This document shows, one piece after another, positions 36,537 through 45,413 of a DNA stretch of 64,000 nucleotides; the stretch's first letter is position 1; each line of letters begins with the position of its first letter. The translations under genes and the position numbers were made by a program. Source of the stretch: Desertibaculum subflavum. Lineage in GTDB: Bacteria; Pseudomonadota; Alphaproteobacteria; Ferrovibrionales; Ferrovibrionaceae. The notes below the pieces were generated by a model. It was not told where the DNA came from. It saw nothing but the letters and a program-made list of their open reading frames with translations, and made no database searches. The stretch spans positions 1 through 64,000 of the forward strand of contig QOZS01000026.1 of assembly GCA_003576705.1 (NCBI GenBank). Reading direction: 5' to 3'.

Positions 36537-37613
36537 ATGCTTGCGACGATTCGATGGCTCGCCCTGCTATTGGTTGCCGGGCTCACCGCTTGCGCGCAGA
36601 TACCGCAACAGGAGCTGACCCAGTATCGAAGCGCTTTCGCCGAAGCGCATCGCGTATCGGACGAGATCCTGATCGATTTTGCGCTGGCCATTCAAGCGCA
36701 GACGGATCAGCAATCCGCGCAGGCCGCGCCGCGCCCGTCGGCTGCTTTCAGCGGCCAGCTGACCGACGCCGTCCTCGCCAAGCCGGACGCAATCGCCACG
36801 CGCCGCCTTGCGTTTCGCACCATCGCCCAGTTCAACGACGTGCTGGTCACCCTGGCCGAGGGAAAGAGCGAGGAGACCATGCGCGCCGCCGCCGGCGGCT
36901 TCGTCACCACGGCAAGCCAGTTCGTGACCGCCATCAGCGGCGCGGCGGTTCCCGGGCTTTCCTCGGTTGTGGGTTTGGTACAGACCCTAGCCGGCGCGAT
37001 GGAACGGGCGCGCCTGCGGGAGGAGTTTGCGCGTGCGTCCCGACAGGGCGCGCCTACGATCGACAAGATGCTGGTCGCCCTGTCGGCGGACCGACAGGAT
37101 CATTGGGCGCTGCGGATCGAGGCGGCGAATGCGCGGTTGCTGGGCGCGGTCGACCGGGCCACGGCCACCACCAGAACGATCCGTGCGCTCGCGGCGAGCC
37201 ATGCCAAGCCGGCCGGCGCGGATCCGCTGTCCGGGCTGCAGCAGGCGCTTGCCGATGCCCTGACCCCCGCAGCCCAGCACCTCAACTTCGATCTTCCGGT
37301 TGCGCTCGCCTATGGCCCGGGAACTCCGTTCGGGCCCGATCAGGAGGCGCTGGTGAAGCAACTCGTGCAGGAAGCCGCCCGACAGGCATCCGCGATCGCG
37401 GCGATCCGGGTCGAGGTCGGCGCGCTGGAAAAGTCTCTGGTGAATTACGGCAAGCTGCTTGAGGCGACGCGCATCGCGCTGAAGGAGATGGTCGAGGCGA
37501 TCGACAAGCCGCGCGACCTGACAGCCATCTCCGAGGACCTGTTCGGCCTCGCCTTCGCGGTGAAGCGCGATATCGACGGCTTTCGCGCCGCGCTGCGCAC
37601 GACCGTGCCGTAG
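36537..37613 (+). CDS. unrecognised helical lipoprotein
   Basis: A 358 aa protein I cannot assign to a family. A signal peptide leads to the lipobox LTAC with Cys19 and Ala at +2, so outer-membrane anchoring facing the periplasm is likely. The mature part is almost entirely Ala-rich amphipathic helix, with one hydrophobic glycine-rich stretch near 130-150 (FVTAISGAAVPGLSSVVGLVQTLAG) that could insert in or lie on a membrane. No enzymatic motif is visible. GGGGGG lies 7 nt upstream of the ATG. It is followed after 38 nt by a small helical protein and is probably co-expressed with it. Confidence 0.75.
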   Translation: MLATIRWLALLLVAGLTACAQIPQQELTQYRSAFAEAHRVSDEILIDFALAIQAQTDQQSAQAAPRPSAAFSGQLTDAVLAKPDAIATRRLAFRTIAQFNDVLVTLAEGKSEETMRAAAGGFVTTASQFVTAISGAAVPGLSSVVGLVQTLAGAMERARLREEFARASRQGAPTIDKMLVALSADRQDHWALRIEAANARLLGAVDRATATTRTIRALAASHAKPAGADPLSGLQQALADALTPAAQHLNFDLPVALAYGPGTPFGPDQEALVKQLVQEAARQASAIAAIRVEVGALEKSLVNYGKLLEATRIALKEMVEAIDKPRDLTAISEDLFGLAFAVKRDIDGFRAALRTTVP

Positions 37614-37651
37614 CGTTCCGACCAGACCTGGCCCGCGAGAGGAGCCGCGCA

Positions 37652-37978
37652 ATGGCTGACACCGCAAAGCCGATCAAGCAGCTTTACGACGAGGGAATGG
37701 CGGAGGTCTTCCGCGTCGTCGGCTCGCTGGATGCCACCGACGATCAGGTCAAGCTTGCCAAGCAGACCGCGAAGGATCTGTCGTCCATGCTGGTCGCGCA
37801 CACATTGCAGACCATCGAGGGGCGCACGGCGCTGCTGGCCGGATTGATCGTGGAGCTGCGGCAGGTGATCGATTCCGTGCAGACCAGTCCCCCCTTGGCC
37901 AAGACGTTGACCAACCTGACGACGATCCTGGGCAAGGCGCAGACTCTATTCGCGAAAGAGAAGAAGGGCCTCGTCTGA
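37652..37978 (+). CDS. unrecognised small helical protein
   Basis: A 108 aa soluble protein without signal peptide or membrane segment, predicted all-helical. It has mixed acidic and basic heptads (LYDEGMAEVFRVVGSLDATDDQVKLAKQTAKDLSS) and a Leu/Thr-rich C-terminal helix. AGAGGAG lies 8 nt before the ATG. It follows the lipoprotein gene by 38 nt. No homologous family comes to mind. The pairing of an envelope lipoprotein with a cytosolic helical partner is the only clue to its role. Confidence 0.7.
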   Translation: MADTAKPIKQLYDEGMAEVFRVVGSLDATDDQVKLAKQTAKDLSSMLVAHTLQTIEGRTALLAGLIVELRQVIDSVQTSPPLAKTLTNLTTILGKAQTLFAKEKKGLV

Positions 37979-37995
37979 GCGCGCGGCCGCGCCGC

Positions 37996-39162
37996 TCAAC
38001 CGACCGATCTGAGCCCGCCCAGCATGTCGCGGGCGATGGTGTCGAGCTGGATCTCCGAGGTGCCTTCGAACAGGCGGAACAGGCGGGTGTCGCGGTAGAG
38101 CCGCGTCACCGCATTGTTCTCCATGAAGCCCATGCCGCCATGGACCTGGACGCAGCGGTCGGCGACCCGGCTCACCATCTCGGAGGCGAACCACTTGGCG
38201 GCGGAGATGTCGGGCGCCGGGATCTGGCCGCTGTCGAAGCGCTGCGCCACGTCGAGGGTCAGCGCGCGGGCGGCCAGCATCTCGGCCTTCGATTCCGCCA
38301 GCTTGGCGCGCACCGCCTGGAAGGCGCCGATCGGCTTGCCGAACTGATGCCGCTCCAGGGCACGCGCCGTGGTCTCCTCGATCAGGCGGATCGCCTGACC
38401 GACGCACGTCGCAGCGACATGGGTGCGGGCGTGGTTGATGCCGCGCAGCGCGGCGTGCAGACCTTTGCCCTCGACACCGCCGAGCAGGCAGGAAGCCGGC
38501 ACGCGGCAATCCTCGAAATAGACTTCCGTGGAGGTCGAGCCTGTCTGGCCAAGCATCCGTGGAATCTCGCCAATCCGGATTCCGAGCGTGCCCCCGTCGA
38601 CCAGGAAAGCTGACATGCCGCCGGCGCCCGGCTTGCTCTGGTCGGTGCGCGCCATGACCACGAAGACATCGGCGTCCGGCGCATTGGTGATGTAGCGCTT
38701 GGTGCCGTTCAGGACGTAGTCGCCGCCATGCCTGACCGCGGTGGCGCGCGCGCTCCCGGCATCGGATCCGGCCTCGGGCTCGGTCAGGGCGAAGGCGCCG
38801 GTACAGTCGCCGCGCGCCATGCGCGGCAGGTACTTCCGCTTCTGCTCCTCGGTGCCGTGATCGAGGATCGCCTGGGAGCAGAGCCCGATCGTGGTGGAGA
38901 AGCGCGAGCGGTAGACGTTGGAGGCCTGGGTGAACTCGATGGTGAGCCTGACCTGCTGCACCATCGAGAAGCCGAGGCCGTCATAGGCGGGCGGCAGCGA
39001 AATGCCGAACAGGCCGATGCGCCGGATCTCGTCGACGATCTCCGGCGGGATGCGGCCCTCGGCTTCGAGCCTGGGCTCGTTCGGCTTCAGGACATCGGCC
39101 GTGAAGGCGCGGATGCGGGCGAGGTAGGATTCGAAATCCTCGCCCGCGTGTCCGCTGGTCAT
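37996..39162 (-). CDS. acyl-CoA dehydrogenase
   Basis: A 388 aa FAD enzyme that introduces a 2,3-double bond into acyl-CoA and passes electrons to ETF. N-, middle and C-terminal ACAD domains are complete: CTGAFALTEPEAGSDAGS (flavin/substrate loop), KRYITNAPDADVFVVMART, VQVHGGMGFMENNAV and the catalytic Glu in LFEGTSEIQLDTIAR. The ATG at 39162 overlaps the stop of the ferritin-like gene (ATGA), so expression is coupled. No thiolase or hydratase gene is nearby, which leaves the substrate open. Confidence 0.92.
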   Translation of the reverse strand: MTSGHAGEDFESYLARIRAFTADVLKPNEPRLEAEGRIPPEIVDEIRRIGLFGISLPPAYDGLGFSMVQQVRLTIEFTQASNVYRSRFSTTIGLCSQAILDHGTEEQKRKYLPRMARGDCTGAFALTEPEAGSDAGSARATAVRHGGDYVLNGTKRYITNAPDADVFVVMARTDQSKPGAGGMSAFLVDGGTLGIRIGEIPRMLGQTGSTSTEVYFEDCRVPASCLLGGVEGKGLHAALRGINHARTHVAATCVGQAIRLIEETTARALERHQFGKPIGAFQAVRAKLAESKAEMLAARALTLDVAQRFDSGQIPAPDISAAKWFASEMVSRVADRCVQVHGGMGFMENNAVTRLYRDTRLFRLFEGTSEIQLDTIARDMLGGLRSVG

Positions 39163-40235
39163 TCCGCCGCGGCGGCGACGGCGCTGTCGCGCAGGCGCGT
39201 CTTGGCGTCGAACTCCTCCGCCACCTTGTCGTCGTTGGCGAGGATGGCGGCGGCATCGACCTTGGCGAAATCCATCACGCCCATGTCGCTGTAGCCCTTC
39301 TGCACGATCGGGCCCCACAGGCCGATATCCTTCACCGTCGGCACGATGCGGGTGAAGAGACGGGTGCGGAATTGCTTCATCTGGTCGGATTCCATCACCG
39401 CCGCCGCGCACTCCTCGGCCGGGAAGTCGAGCCGCTCCCACAGCTCCCACTGATTGAAGCGGTCGCGCATGTGGTAGCAGGCCTCGACCACGAACTGCTC
39501 GCGCTCGTCGCGCTCGGCCTGGGTGAGTTGCGGGTAGTAGTCGCGCAGCGAGAGCCGGCCGAAGGCGACGTGGCGTGCCTCGTCCTGCATGACATAGGCA
39601 TTGACCGCGGCGGCCAGCGGGTTCTGCGCGAAGTCGCGGATGCGCTGGAAGGCGGCCAGCGCCAGGCCTTCGATCAGGATCTGCATCGTGAGATAGGTCA
39701 TGTCCCACCGCTTGTCCGACAGGCCCTGCTCCAGCAGCGTCTTCAGGCCCTTGGTGATCGGGTAGCAGAGCTCGAACTTCTCGTGCAGCAGGCGCGAATA
39801 GGCCTCGACATGGCGCGCCTCGTCCATCACCTGGGTCGCCGCATAGAACTTCGCGTCGATGCCCGGCACAGTCTCGACGATCTTGGCGGTCGCGATCAGC
39901 GCGCCCTGCTCGCCATGCATGAACTGCGACAGCGTATGGGCCTGCTGGTGGTGGCGCACCTGGGCGCGTTCCTTGGCGTTGAGCTTGTCCCAGAGCGGCG
40001 AGCCGTAGATGGCGATCATGCGGTCGTCCAGGCCCATCGGGTTCTCGGGATCGAGATCCTGCGACCAGTCGATCCGGGTCGAGGCATCCCATTGCTGCTT
40101 CTTGCCCTTGTCGTAGAGCTCGAGCAGGCCCTTGCGCTCATCCTCATATTCCCAGCGGAAGCAGACCTCCGTCTGGCCCTCGAACTTCCACTCGGTCTGC
40201 TCGACCGGCAGCGTGTAACGACCCATCGTCGACAT
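39159..40235 (-). CDS. ferritin-like diiron protein (AurF/R2-like fold)
   Basis: A 358 aa cytoplasmic protein with a ferritin-like four-helix bundle. Two DEARH motifs (VMDEARHVEAYSRLL and VMQDEARHVAFGRL), each preceded one helix earlier by a carboxylate (EQGALIATAKIVE and EGLALAAFQRI), give the classic E / ExxH / E / ExxH diiron set. Relatives are N-oxygenases, alkane- or fatty-acid-modifying oxygenases and uncharacterised ACAD partners. It is the first gene of a two-gene unit with the acyl-CoA dehydrogenase and is divergent from a TRAP transporter. Confidence 0.85.
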   Translation of the reverse strand: MSTMGRYTLPVEQTEWKFEGQTEVCFRWEYEDERKGLLELYDKGKKQQWDASTRIDWSQDLDPENPMGLDDRMIAIYGSPLWDKLNAKERAQVRHHQQAHTLSQFMHGEQGALIATAKIVETVPGIDAKFYAATQVMDEARHVEAYSRLLHEKFELCYPITKGLKTLLEQGLSDKRWDMTYLTMQILIEGLALAAFQRIRDFAQNPLAAAVNAYVMQDEARHVAFGRLSLRDYYPQLTQAERDEREQFVVEACYHMRDRFNQWELWERLDFPAEECAAAVMESDQMKQFRTRLFTRIVPTVKDIGLWGPIVQKGYSDMGVMDFAKVDAAAILANDDKVAEEFDAKTRLRDSAVAAAAE

Positions 40236-40424
40236 TGTGATTCTCCCTGAACCTGATCCCGATATCGAGCCTGGCCGGATCCGACCCGGGCCGCTGTGAT
40301 ACGCATCCTAGCCTGCGTGGCGGGGGAGGGGGCAAGCGGCGACATTGCGGCCGGCCGCGCGGGCGGCTAGCGTGCGCGGCGCATGACGCCTCAACGGTGC
40401 ATGCCCTTTGGGGAGGTATGATTA

Positions 40425-41441
40425 ATGAGACAGCTTCTGGCGGCCGCCGCGGGCGCGGCCTTGGCAATTGGGATTGCGGGTGCGGCTGCCCAGGAGAAGC
40501 CGATCGAGCTGCGCTATACGTCGGGCGCGCCGCCGAAAACGCCGTGGGAAAAGCAGATCAACCGCTTCGTCGATGATGTGGCCCGGGAGAGCAAGGGCCA
40601 GATCAAGATCGTGCCGTACATCAACGCCCAGCTCGGCAACGAGCAGGACACGATGCAGCAGATCGCGCGCGGGCGCATCGATGTCGGCGGGTTCTCGGTT
40701 ACCGCGGCGGCGCTGCTCGCACCTGAGCTCGGCCTGATGAGCGTGCCCTTCCTGTGGAAGAGCCACGCCGAGTTCGACTGCGTACAGGACAACCATCTGT
40801 TCGACTTCTCCGCCGAACTGCTGGAAAAGCGCGGCGCCATCCTGATCGGCTGGACCGAGGTGGGTACCGTCGATGTCGTCGGCAAGAAGCCGCTGCTCAA
40901 GCCCGAGGACGTCAAGGGCATGAAAGTGCGCGTCGCGCCGAGCAAGACCGCGGCGGTGTTCTGGAAGGCCCTTGGCGCAAACGGCACGCCGCTCGGCATC
41001 ACCGAGATCAATTCGGGTCTGCAGACCGGCCTCGTCGAGGCCGCCGACCTGCCGATCACGTTCTATTTCCCGGCGGGTGTCGGCAAGCTGGCGCCGCATG
41101 TGACGATGACTCAGCATGTCCTGGCCGGCGGTGTTTCCGTCGTGTCCAAGCAGACCTGGAAGAAGTTGGATCCACAGCATCAGAGCATTATCTCCAAGGT
41201 CGCCCTCAGTTCGCCGCCGGAGCTGCTGCGCAAGGAAGTGCGCGGCATGGAAGCCTATCTCCGCCAGCAGCACGTGAAGGCGGGCGGCACCATCCATCAG
41301 ATCTCAGAAGCCGAGCGCGATGCCTGGCGGCGGATGGTCGAGCCCTCGTGGCCCGAGATGGTGAAGTCGGTCGGCGGCCAGGGCGAGAAATTCTGGAAGC
41401 TGATCCAGGACGGCAAGAAGGCCTGCGCCAAGGCCTCGTAA
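40425..41441 (+). CDS. TRAP transporter solute-binding protein (DctP family)
   Basis: A 338 aa periplasmic receptor with a Sec signal peptide (cleavage near GAAAQ) for a sodium-driven TRAP transporter of organic acids. DctP hallmarks include ELRYTSGAPPKTPW, GQIKIVPYINAQLGNEQDTMQQIARGRIDVGGFS and the ligand-contacting region MKVRVAPSKTAAVFWKALGANGTPLG. TTGGGGAGG lies upstream of the ATG. The permease genes follow directly. The divergent ferritin-like/ACAD unit 189 bp away may act on the imported acid, which is an inference from position. Confidence 0.9.
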   Translation: MRQLLAAAAGAALAIGIAGAAAQEKPIELRYTSGAPPKTPWEKQINRFVDDVARESKGQIKIVPYINAQLGNEQDTMQQIARGRIDVGGFSVTAAALLAPELGLMSVPFLWKSHAEFDCVQDNHLFDFSAELLEKRGAILIGWTEVGTVDVVGKKPLLKPEDVKGMKVRVAPSKTAAVFWKALGANGTPLGITEINSGLQTGLVEAADLPITFYFPAGVGKLAPHVTMTQHVLAGGVSVVSKQTWKKLDPQHQSIISKVALSSPPELLRKEVRGMEAYLRQQHVKAGGTIHQISEAERDAWRRMVEPSWPEMVKSVGGQGEKFWKLIQDGKKACAKAS

Positions 41442-41503
41442 GCGCAGCGGCAATTCACCCCACCGCCCCGCCGCCCGGCGGGGCGGCTCTCTTCGAGACC
41501 CGC

Positions 41504-42004
41504 ATGGAATCCGCCCGTCGCTTCCTGGACGGCCTTCACCGCGTCGAATGCCTCGTCGCCGTGGCCGCCTTCTCATTCATCGCGCTCATCCTGCTGGCCG
41601 ATACGCTGGGCCGCGAGCTGTTCTCCCAGGGTGTGTTCGGGGCCCAGCGCTATGCCGTCTTCGCGCTGGTGATCGGCGCGTATATGGGACTTGGCATTGC
41701 CACCGCGACGGGCTCGCACCTGAGACCGCGATTTGCCGACAGCTGGCTGCCCGCAGCATGGGGGCCGGCGGTCGACCGCGTGGCCGATCTGGTCACCGGG
41801 CTGTTCCTGACCGGGGTCGCCGCGGCGGCAGCCATGTTCGTGCTGCAATCGATCGAGGTGGAAGAGCGCACCATGGTTCTGGATTGGCTAGTCTGGCCAT
41901 TCCAGCTGGCAATTCCACTCGGCTTCCTTTCGGCGGCGATCCGCTATTTCTTCTTCGCCGCCTACCCGGTCCTTCGGCCCAAGCCGGCGGAGGGCCAGGA
42001 ATGA
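41504..42004 (+). CDS. TRAP transporter small permease (DctQ family)
   Basis: A 166 aa membrane protein with four helices (about 17-38, 48-66, 88-112 and 127-150), the DctQ layout. It pairs with the large permease to form the sodium-coupled channel. The ATG at 41504 (MESARRFLDGLHRVE) gives the usual short cytoplasmic N terminus. The stop overlaps the ATG of the large permease (ATGA). Confidence 0.86.
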   Translation: MESARRFLDGLHRVECLVAVAAFSFIALILLADTLGRELFSQGVFGAQRYAVFALVIGAYMGLGIATATGSHLRPRFADSWLPAAWGPAVDRVADLVTGLFLTGVAAAAAMFVLQSIEVEERTMVLDWLVWPFQLAIPLGFLSAAIRYFFFAAYPVLRPKPAEGQE

Positions 42005-43266
42005 TCATCGCCCTCGGCGCCATCGGCATGACGCTGCTGCTGCTGGTCCTGCGGCAGCCTCTGCTGGTCGTCCTGCTCGCCATCGTCGCCTATCTGCGGC
42101 TGGTCTGGGGCCGCGGCGACCTGACCTACATCATTGACGACCTGTGGCGCGGCATCGACAAGGAAGTGATCCTCTCGGTGCCGCTGTTCATCCTGTGCGG
42201 TGCCGTCATGACGCGCGGATCGATCGCCGAGCGGCTGATCCGCATCATGGTGTCGCTCACCTCGCCGCTGCCGGGCGGGCTCGCCGTCGCCACCATCCTG
42301 TCCTGCGCCGTGTTCGCGGCGATCTCGGGCTCGTCGATCGTCACCATGCTGGCGGTCGGTTCGGTGATGTATCCGGCGCTGCTGAAGAACGGCTACGGCA
42401 ATACATTTTCCCTCGGGGCGATTTGCGCCGGCGGAACGCTCGGCATCATCATCCCGCCATCGATCCCGATGATCCTGTACGGCATCGTGACCGAGGCCTC
42501 GGTGACCGACCTTTTCATCAGCGGCATCGGCCCGGGCATCCTGCTGACCGTCGTCCTGGCCGGCTATTCGCTGATCGTGAACCGCAAGTTGGCGGTGCGC
42601 GCCTGGGATCTCAGGGAGATCGGCGAGGCGATCCGGCGCGGCATCTGGGCCGCGCTGATGCCGGTCATCCTGCTCGGCGGCATCTACAGCGGCTACTTCA
42701 CCGCGACCGAGGCGGCGGCCGTGGCGCTGGCCTATGCGCTGCTGGTCGAGGTGCTGATCCACCGCGAACTCCGGTTCCGCGACTTCTACGGCGTGGTGCT
42801 GGAGACCTCGAAACTCGGCGGCTCGCTGTTTCCCGTGCTGGCCTGCGCGCTCAGCTTCAACCTGCTGCTGACCGAGGAGCGGGTGCCGAACATGCTGGTC
42901 GAATGGATGACCGGCGCGATCGAGAGTCCGGCGGCCTTCATGATCGGCGTCAATGTCATGCTGCTGGCCGTGGGCTGCCTGATGGATACGAGCTCGGCGA
43001 TCCTGGTCCTGGCGCCGCTGCTCGCGCCGATGGCCGAGGCGTATGGCTACAGCAAGGTCGTGTTCGGCATCATCATGATCCTGAACCTGGAGATCGGCTA
43101 TCTGACGCCGCCGGTCGGCCTCAACCTGATCGTTGCCATGAGCGCGTTCAAGCAGCCCTTCGGCACGCTGTGCCGCGCGGCCGTGCCGTTTATTCTGCTG
43201 ATGCTGGCCTGTCTGTTCCTGGTGATCTGGCAGCCCTGGATCGCCATGTATCTGGTCGGTAGCTAG
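42001..43266 (+). CDS. TRAP transporter large permease (DctM family)
   Basis: A 421 aa inner-membrane protein with about 12 helices. DctM hallmarks are visible: FAAISGSSIVTMLAVGSVMYPALLKNGY, GAICAGGTLGIIIPPSIPMILYGIVTEAS, FTATEAAAVALAYALLVE and the C-terminal LEIGYLTPPVGLNLIV. It carries the sodium-coupled transport activity and receives ligand from the DctP-type protein. The start overlaps the DctQ gene stop. It is convergent with nudC with an 11-nt gap. Confidence 0.93.
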   Translation: MIIALGAIGMTLLLLVLRQPLLVVLLAIVAYLRLVWGRGDLTYIIDDLWRGIDKEVILSVPLFILCGAVMTRGSIAERLIRIMVSLTSPLPGGLAVATILSCAVFAAISGSSIVTMLAVGSVMYPALLKNGYGNTFSLGAICAGGTLGIIIPPSIPMILYGIVTEASVTDLFISGIGPGILLTVVLAGYSLIVNRKLAVRAWDLREIGEAIRRGIWAALMPVILLGGIYSGYFTATEAAAVALAYALLVEVLIHRELRFRDFYGVVLETSKLGGSLFPVLACALSFNLLLTEERVPNMLVEWMTGAIESPAAFMIGVNVMLLAVGCLMDTSSAILVLAPLLAPMAEAYGYSKVVFGIIMILNLEIGYLTPPVGLNLIVAMSAFKQPFGTLCRAAVPFILLMLACLFLVIWQPWIAMYLVGS

Positions 43267-43277
43267 CGACGCTCGCT

Positions 43278-44216
43278 TCAGGCGCCGTGCAGCCAAGCGC
43301 GGGCGAGCTGGTGCGCCAGCGAGAGCGGCGGCGGCATGCGCGGTGTCTCCTGGGTGGTCGAGAGCCGCACCATGCTGGCGATCTCGTCACGGGTGAACCA
43401 GCGGGCGTCCTCGAGTTCGTCCTGGTCGACGGTGATCTCGCTCGTCAGCGCCTCGCCGATACAGCCGATCATCAGCGAGCTCGGGAACGGCCAGGGCTGC
43501 GAGGCGATGTAGCGCACGGCGCCGACCTTGATGCCTGCTTCCTCGAAGATCTCGCGGCGCACCGCCTCCTCGATGCTCTCGCCGGGCTCCAGGAAGCCGG
43601 CCAGCGCCGAGAAGACGCCGGGCACGAAGCGCGGCTGGCGGCCGAGCAGGACCTTGCCGTCCCACACCGTCAGCATGATGGCGACCGGATCGGTGCGCGG
43701 GAAATGCTGTGCCTTGCAGCCATCCGCCGTGCAGCGGCGCGAATAGCCGGCATCCTCCATCCGGGTCGGCTGGCCGCAGACGGCGCAAAAACCGTGCCGG
43801 TTGTGCCAGTCGAGCATCGAGCGCGCCTGGGCTGTGATGGCGGCATCCGCGGCCGGCAGGGTCATGGCGGCGGAGCGCACGTCGAGCCACTTGCCGCCTT
43901 CGTGTCGCGGCGCCGGCGCGGCGGTGACGTCGACCGCGAAATGCGCGATGCCGTCCTCCATGCCGAGCAGGATGCAGGGTGCGCCGGCGCGCAACAGCAT
44001 CGAGAGCTCGCCGCGCGGGCGCCAGTTCAGCCGGGCGTCCCGGCCGAGCTCCACCGGCACTTTCAGGTCATGCAGCGGCAGGAAGCGCGTCTTGCTGTCG
44101 TGCAGCCGGGTGTCGAGCCAGTCGGTATCCTTGCGCAGCGCCGATACGCGGTCGAAGGGACTGCCGGCAAAGGTGATGGGATTGGCGACGGGGGGGATGC
44201 TGTTGCTGTCGTTCAT
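43278..44216 (-). CDS. nudC: NAD(+)/NADH diphosphatase
   Basis: A 312 aa Nudix hydrolase that cleaves NADH to NMNH and AMP and can remove NAD caps from RNA. A zinc ribbon (CAVCG ... CTADGC) precedes the Nudix box GFLEPGESIEEAVRREIFEEAG, and the NudC-specific SQPWPFPSSLM follows. Length and order match the family. The start is the ATG at 44216. It is convergent with the TRAP permease and lies downstream of the deacetylase-family gene on the same strand, with a gap of about 48 nt. Confidence 0.95.
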   Translation of the reverse strand: MNDSNSIPPVANPITFAGSPFDRVSALRKDTDWLDTRLHDSKTRFLPLHDLKVPVELGRDARLNWRPRGELSMLLRAGAPCILLGMEDGIAHFAVDVTAAPAPRHEGGKWLDVRSAAMTLPAADAAITAQARSMLDWHNRHGFCAVCGQPTRMEDAGYSRRCTADGCKAQHFPRTDPVAIMLTVWDGKVLLGRQPRFVPGVFSALAGFLEPGESIEEAVRREIFEEAGIKVGAVRYIASQPWPFPSSLMIGCIGEALTSEITVDQDELEDARWFTRDEIASMVRLSTTQETPRMPPPLSLAHQLARAWLHGA

Positions 44217-44264
44217 TTGGCAGGCACCCTGTCACAGGGCCGGAGCGGCATCAAGCGAGGCGGG

Positions 44265-45194
44265 TCAGCCCTCCATCAAGGCTTTCACATGGGCCGCGGC
44301 GGAAGCGGCCAGGGCGACAAGGTTGTAGCCGCCCTCCAGGGTGGAGACGACCTTGCCGCCGGCATGGCGCCGCGCCACGTCGCAGAGCGCCGTGGTCGCG
44401 AAGGCGAAATCCGCCTCCGTCAGGCCGAGCGAGGCCAGCGGGTCGGCGCGATGAGCGTCGAAGCCGGCGGAGATCATCACCAGCTCCGGCCTGAAGGCAT
44501 CGAGCGCCGGCACGATGTCGCGCTCGATGGCATGGCGGAAGGCATCGGATCCGGCACCCGGCGGCAGGGGCACGTTCAGAATGTTGTCGCCGACGCCGCG
44601 CTCGTTGCGATCCCCGGTGCCGGGATAGAGCGGCGACTGATGGGTCGAGGCATAGAACAGGTCGCGGTCGCTCTCGAACGCGGCCTGCGTGCCGTTGCCG
44701 TGATGCACGTCGAAATCGATCACGGCGACGCGCCGCATGCCGTGCCGGGCCCGGGCATGCTGGGCGCCGACCGCCACGTTGTTGAACAGGCAGAACCCCA
44801 TAGCGCGCCCCGGCTCGGCGTGATGGCCGGGTGGACGCACGGCGCAGAAAGCGTTGCGGGCGGCGCCGGTCGTCACGGCGTCGACCGCGGCGCAGACGGC
44901 ACCGGCGGCACGCAGCGCGGCCTCGCCGGAGCCGGGCGACATCACCGTGTCGCCGTCGACCATGACATGGCCATGGGCTGGCACGTTGCCGAGGATCAGG
45001 TCGACATAGGTCGCATCATGCACCCGCACCAGTTCGTCGAGGGAGGCCAGCGGCGCCTCGCGGCGGTCGAGCTCGCGGAACGTGTCGTGGTCCAGCGCCT
45101 GCAGCACCGCGCGCAGCCGGTCCGACCGCTCCGGATGGCCGGAGCCCGTATCGTGTGCCAGACAGGCCGCATGGGTAATCAAGGTGGTCGTCAT
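44265..45194 (-). CDS. histone deacetylase family protein (class II HDAC/acetylpolyamine amidohydrolase-like)
   Basis: A 309 aa zinc amidohydrolase that deacetylates acetyl-lysine, acetylpolyamines or related small molecules. Catalytic and zinc motifs are intact: RPPGHHAEPGRAMGFCLFNN (His-His pair), VIDFDVHHGNGTQ (Asp and His ligands) and MISAGFDAHRADPL (Asp ligand), ending STLEGGYNLVAL. The ATG at 45194 (MTTTLITHAACL) is preferred; the in-frame ATG at 45272 would add 26 atypical residues. Followed by nudC. Confidence 0.91.
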   Translation of the reverse strand: MTTTLITHAACLAHDTGSGHPERSDRLRAVLQALDHDTFRELDRREAPLASLDELVRVHDATYVDLILGNVPAHGHVMVDGDTVMSPGSGEAALRAAGAVCAAVDAVTTGAARNAFCAVRPPGHHAEPGRAMGFCLFNNVAVGAQHARARHGMRRVAVIDFDVHHGNGTQAAFESDRDLFYASTHQSPLYPGTGDRNERGVGDNILNVPLPPGAGSDAFRHAIERDIVPALDAFRPELVMISAGFDAHRADPLASLGLTEADFAFATTALCDVARRHAGGKVVSTLEGGYNLVALAASAAAHVKALMEG

Positions 45195-45413
45195 AAAGAA
45201 GCGTCCCAATCCCGGGGCAAGTGCTCTGATTTGATTTGTTTCATGGTAGTGGGAAGGCCGTTTCCGGCTCAAGCTGCACTGGCGGCCGTGCCATCCGGCC
45301 CGAGGCGGCCGATATGATCGCCGCGCTTGGCACGCAACCGGCGGAGCGGAGGCAGCGTTCCGTCGCCATCCGCGCTATCATGGCTGTATTGGGGAGGAAG
45401 AGCGGAGCGCTGC

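Noticed and set aside
37996-40092. Apparent 698-residue fusion upstream of the acyl-CoA dehydrogenase
   Set aside because: The extra N-terminal 310 residues are an out-of-frame reading of the ferritin-like gene. The ATG at 39162 with the ATGA overlap is the real start.
45336-45361. GGAAC-N17-GGTT on the minus strand upstream of the HDAC-family gene
   Set aside because: The -10 core lacks its C and the site is about 140 nt from the start codon; likely chance.
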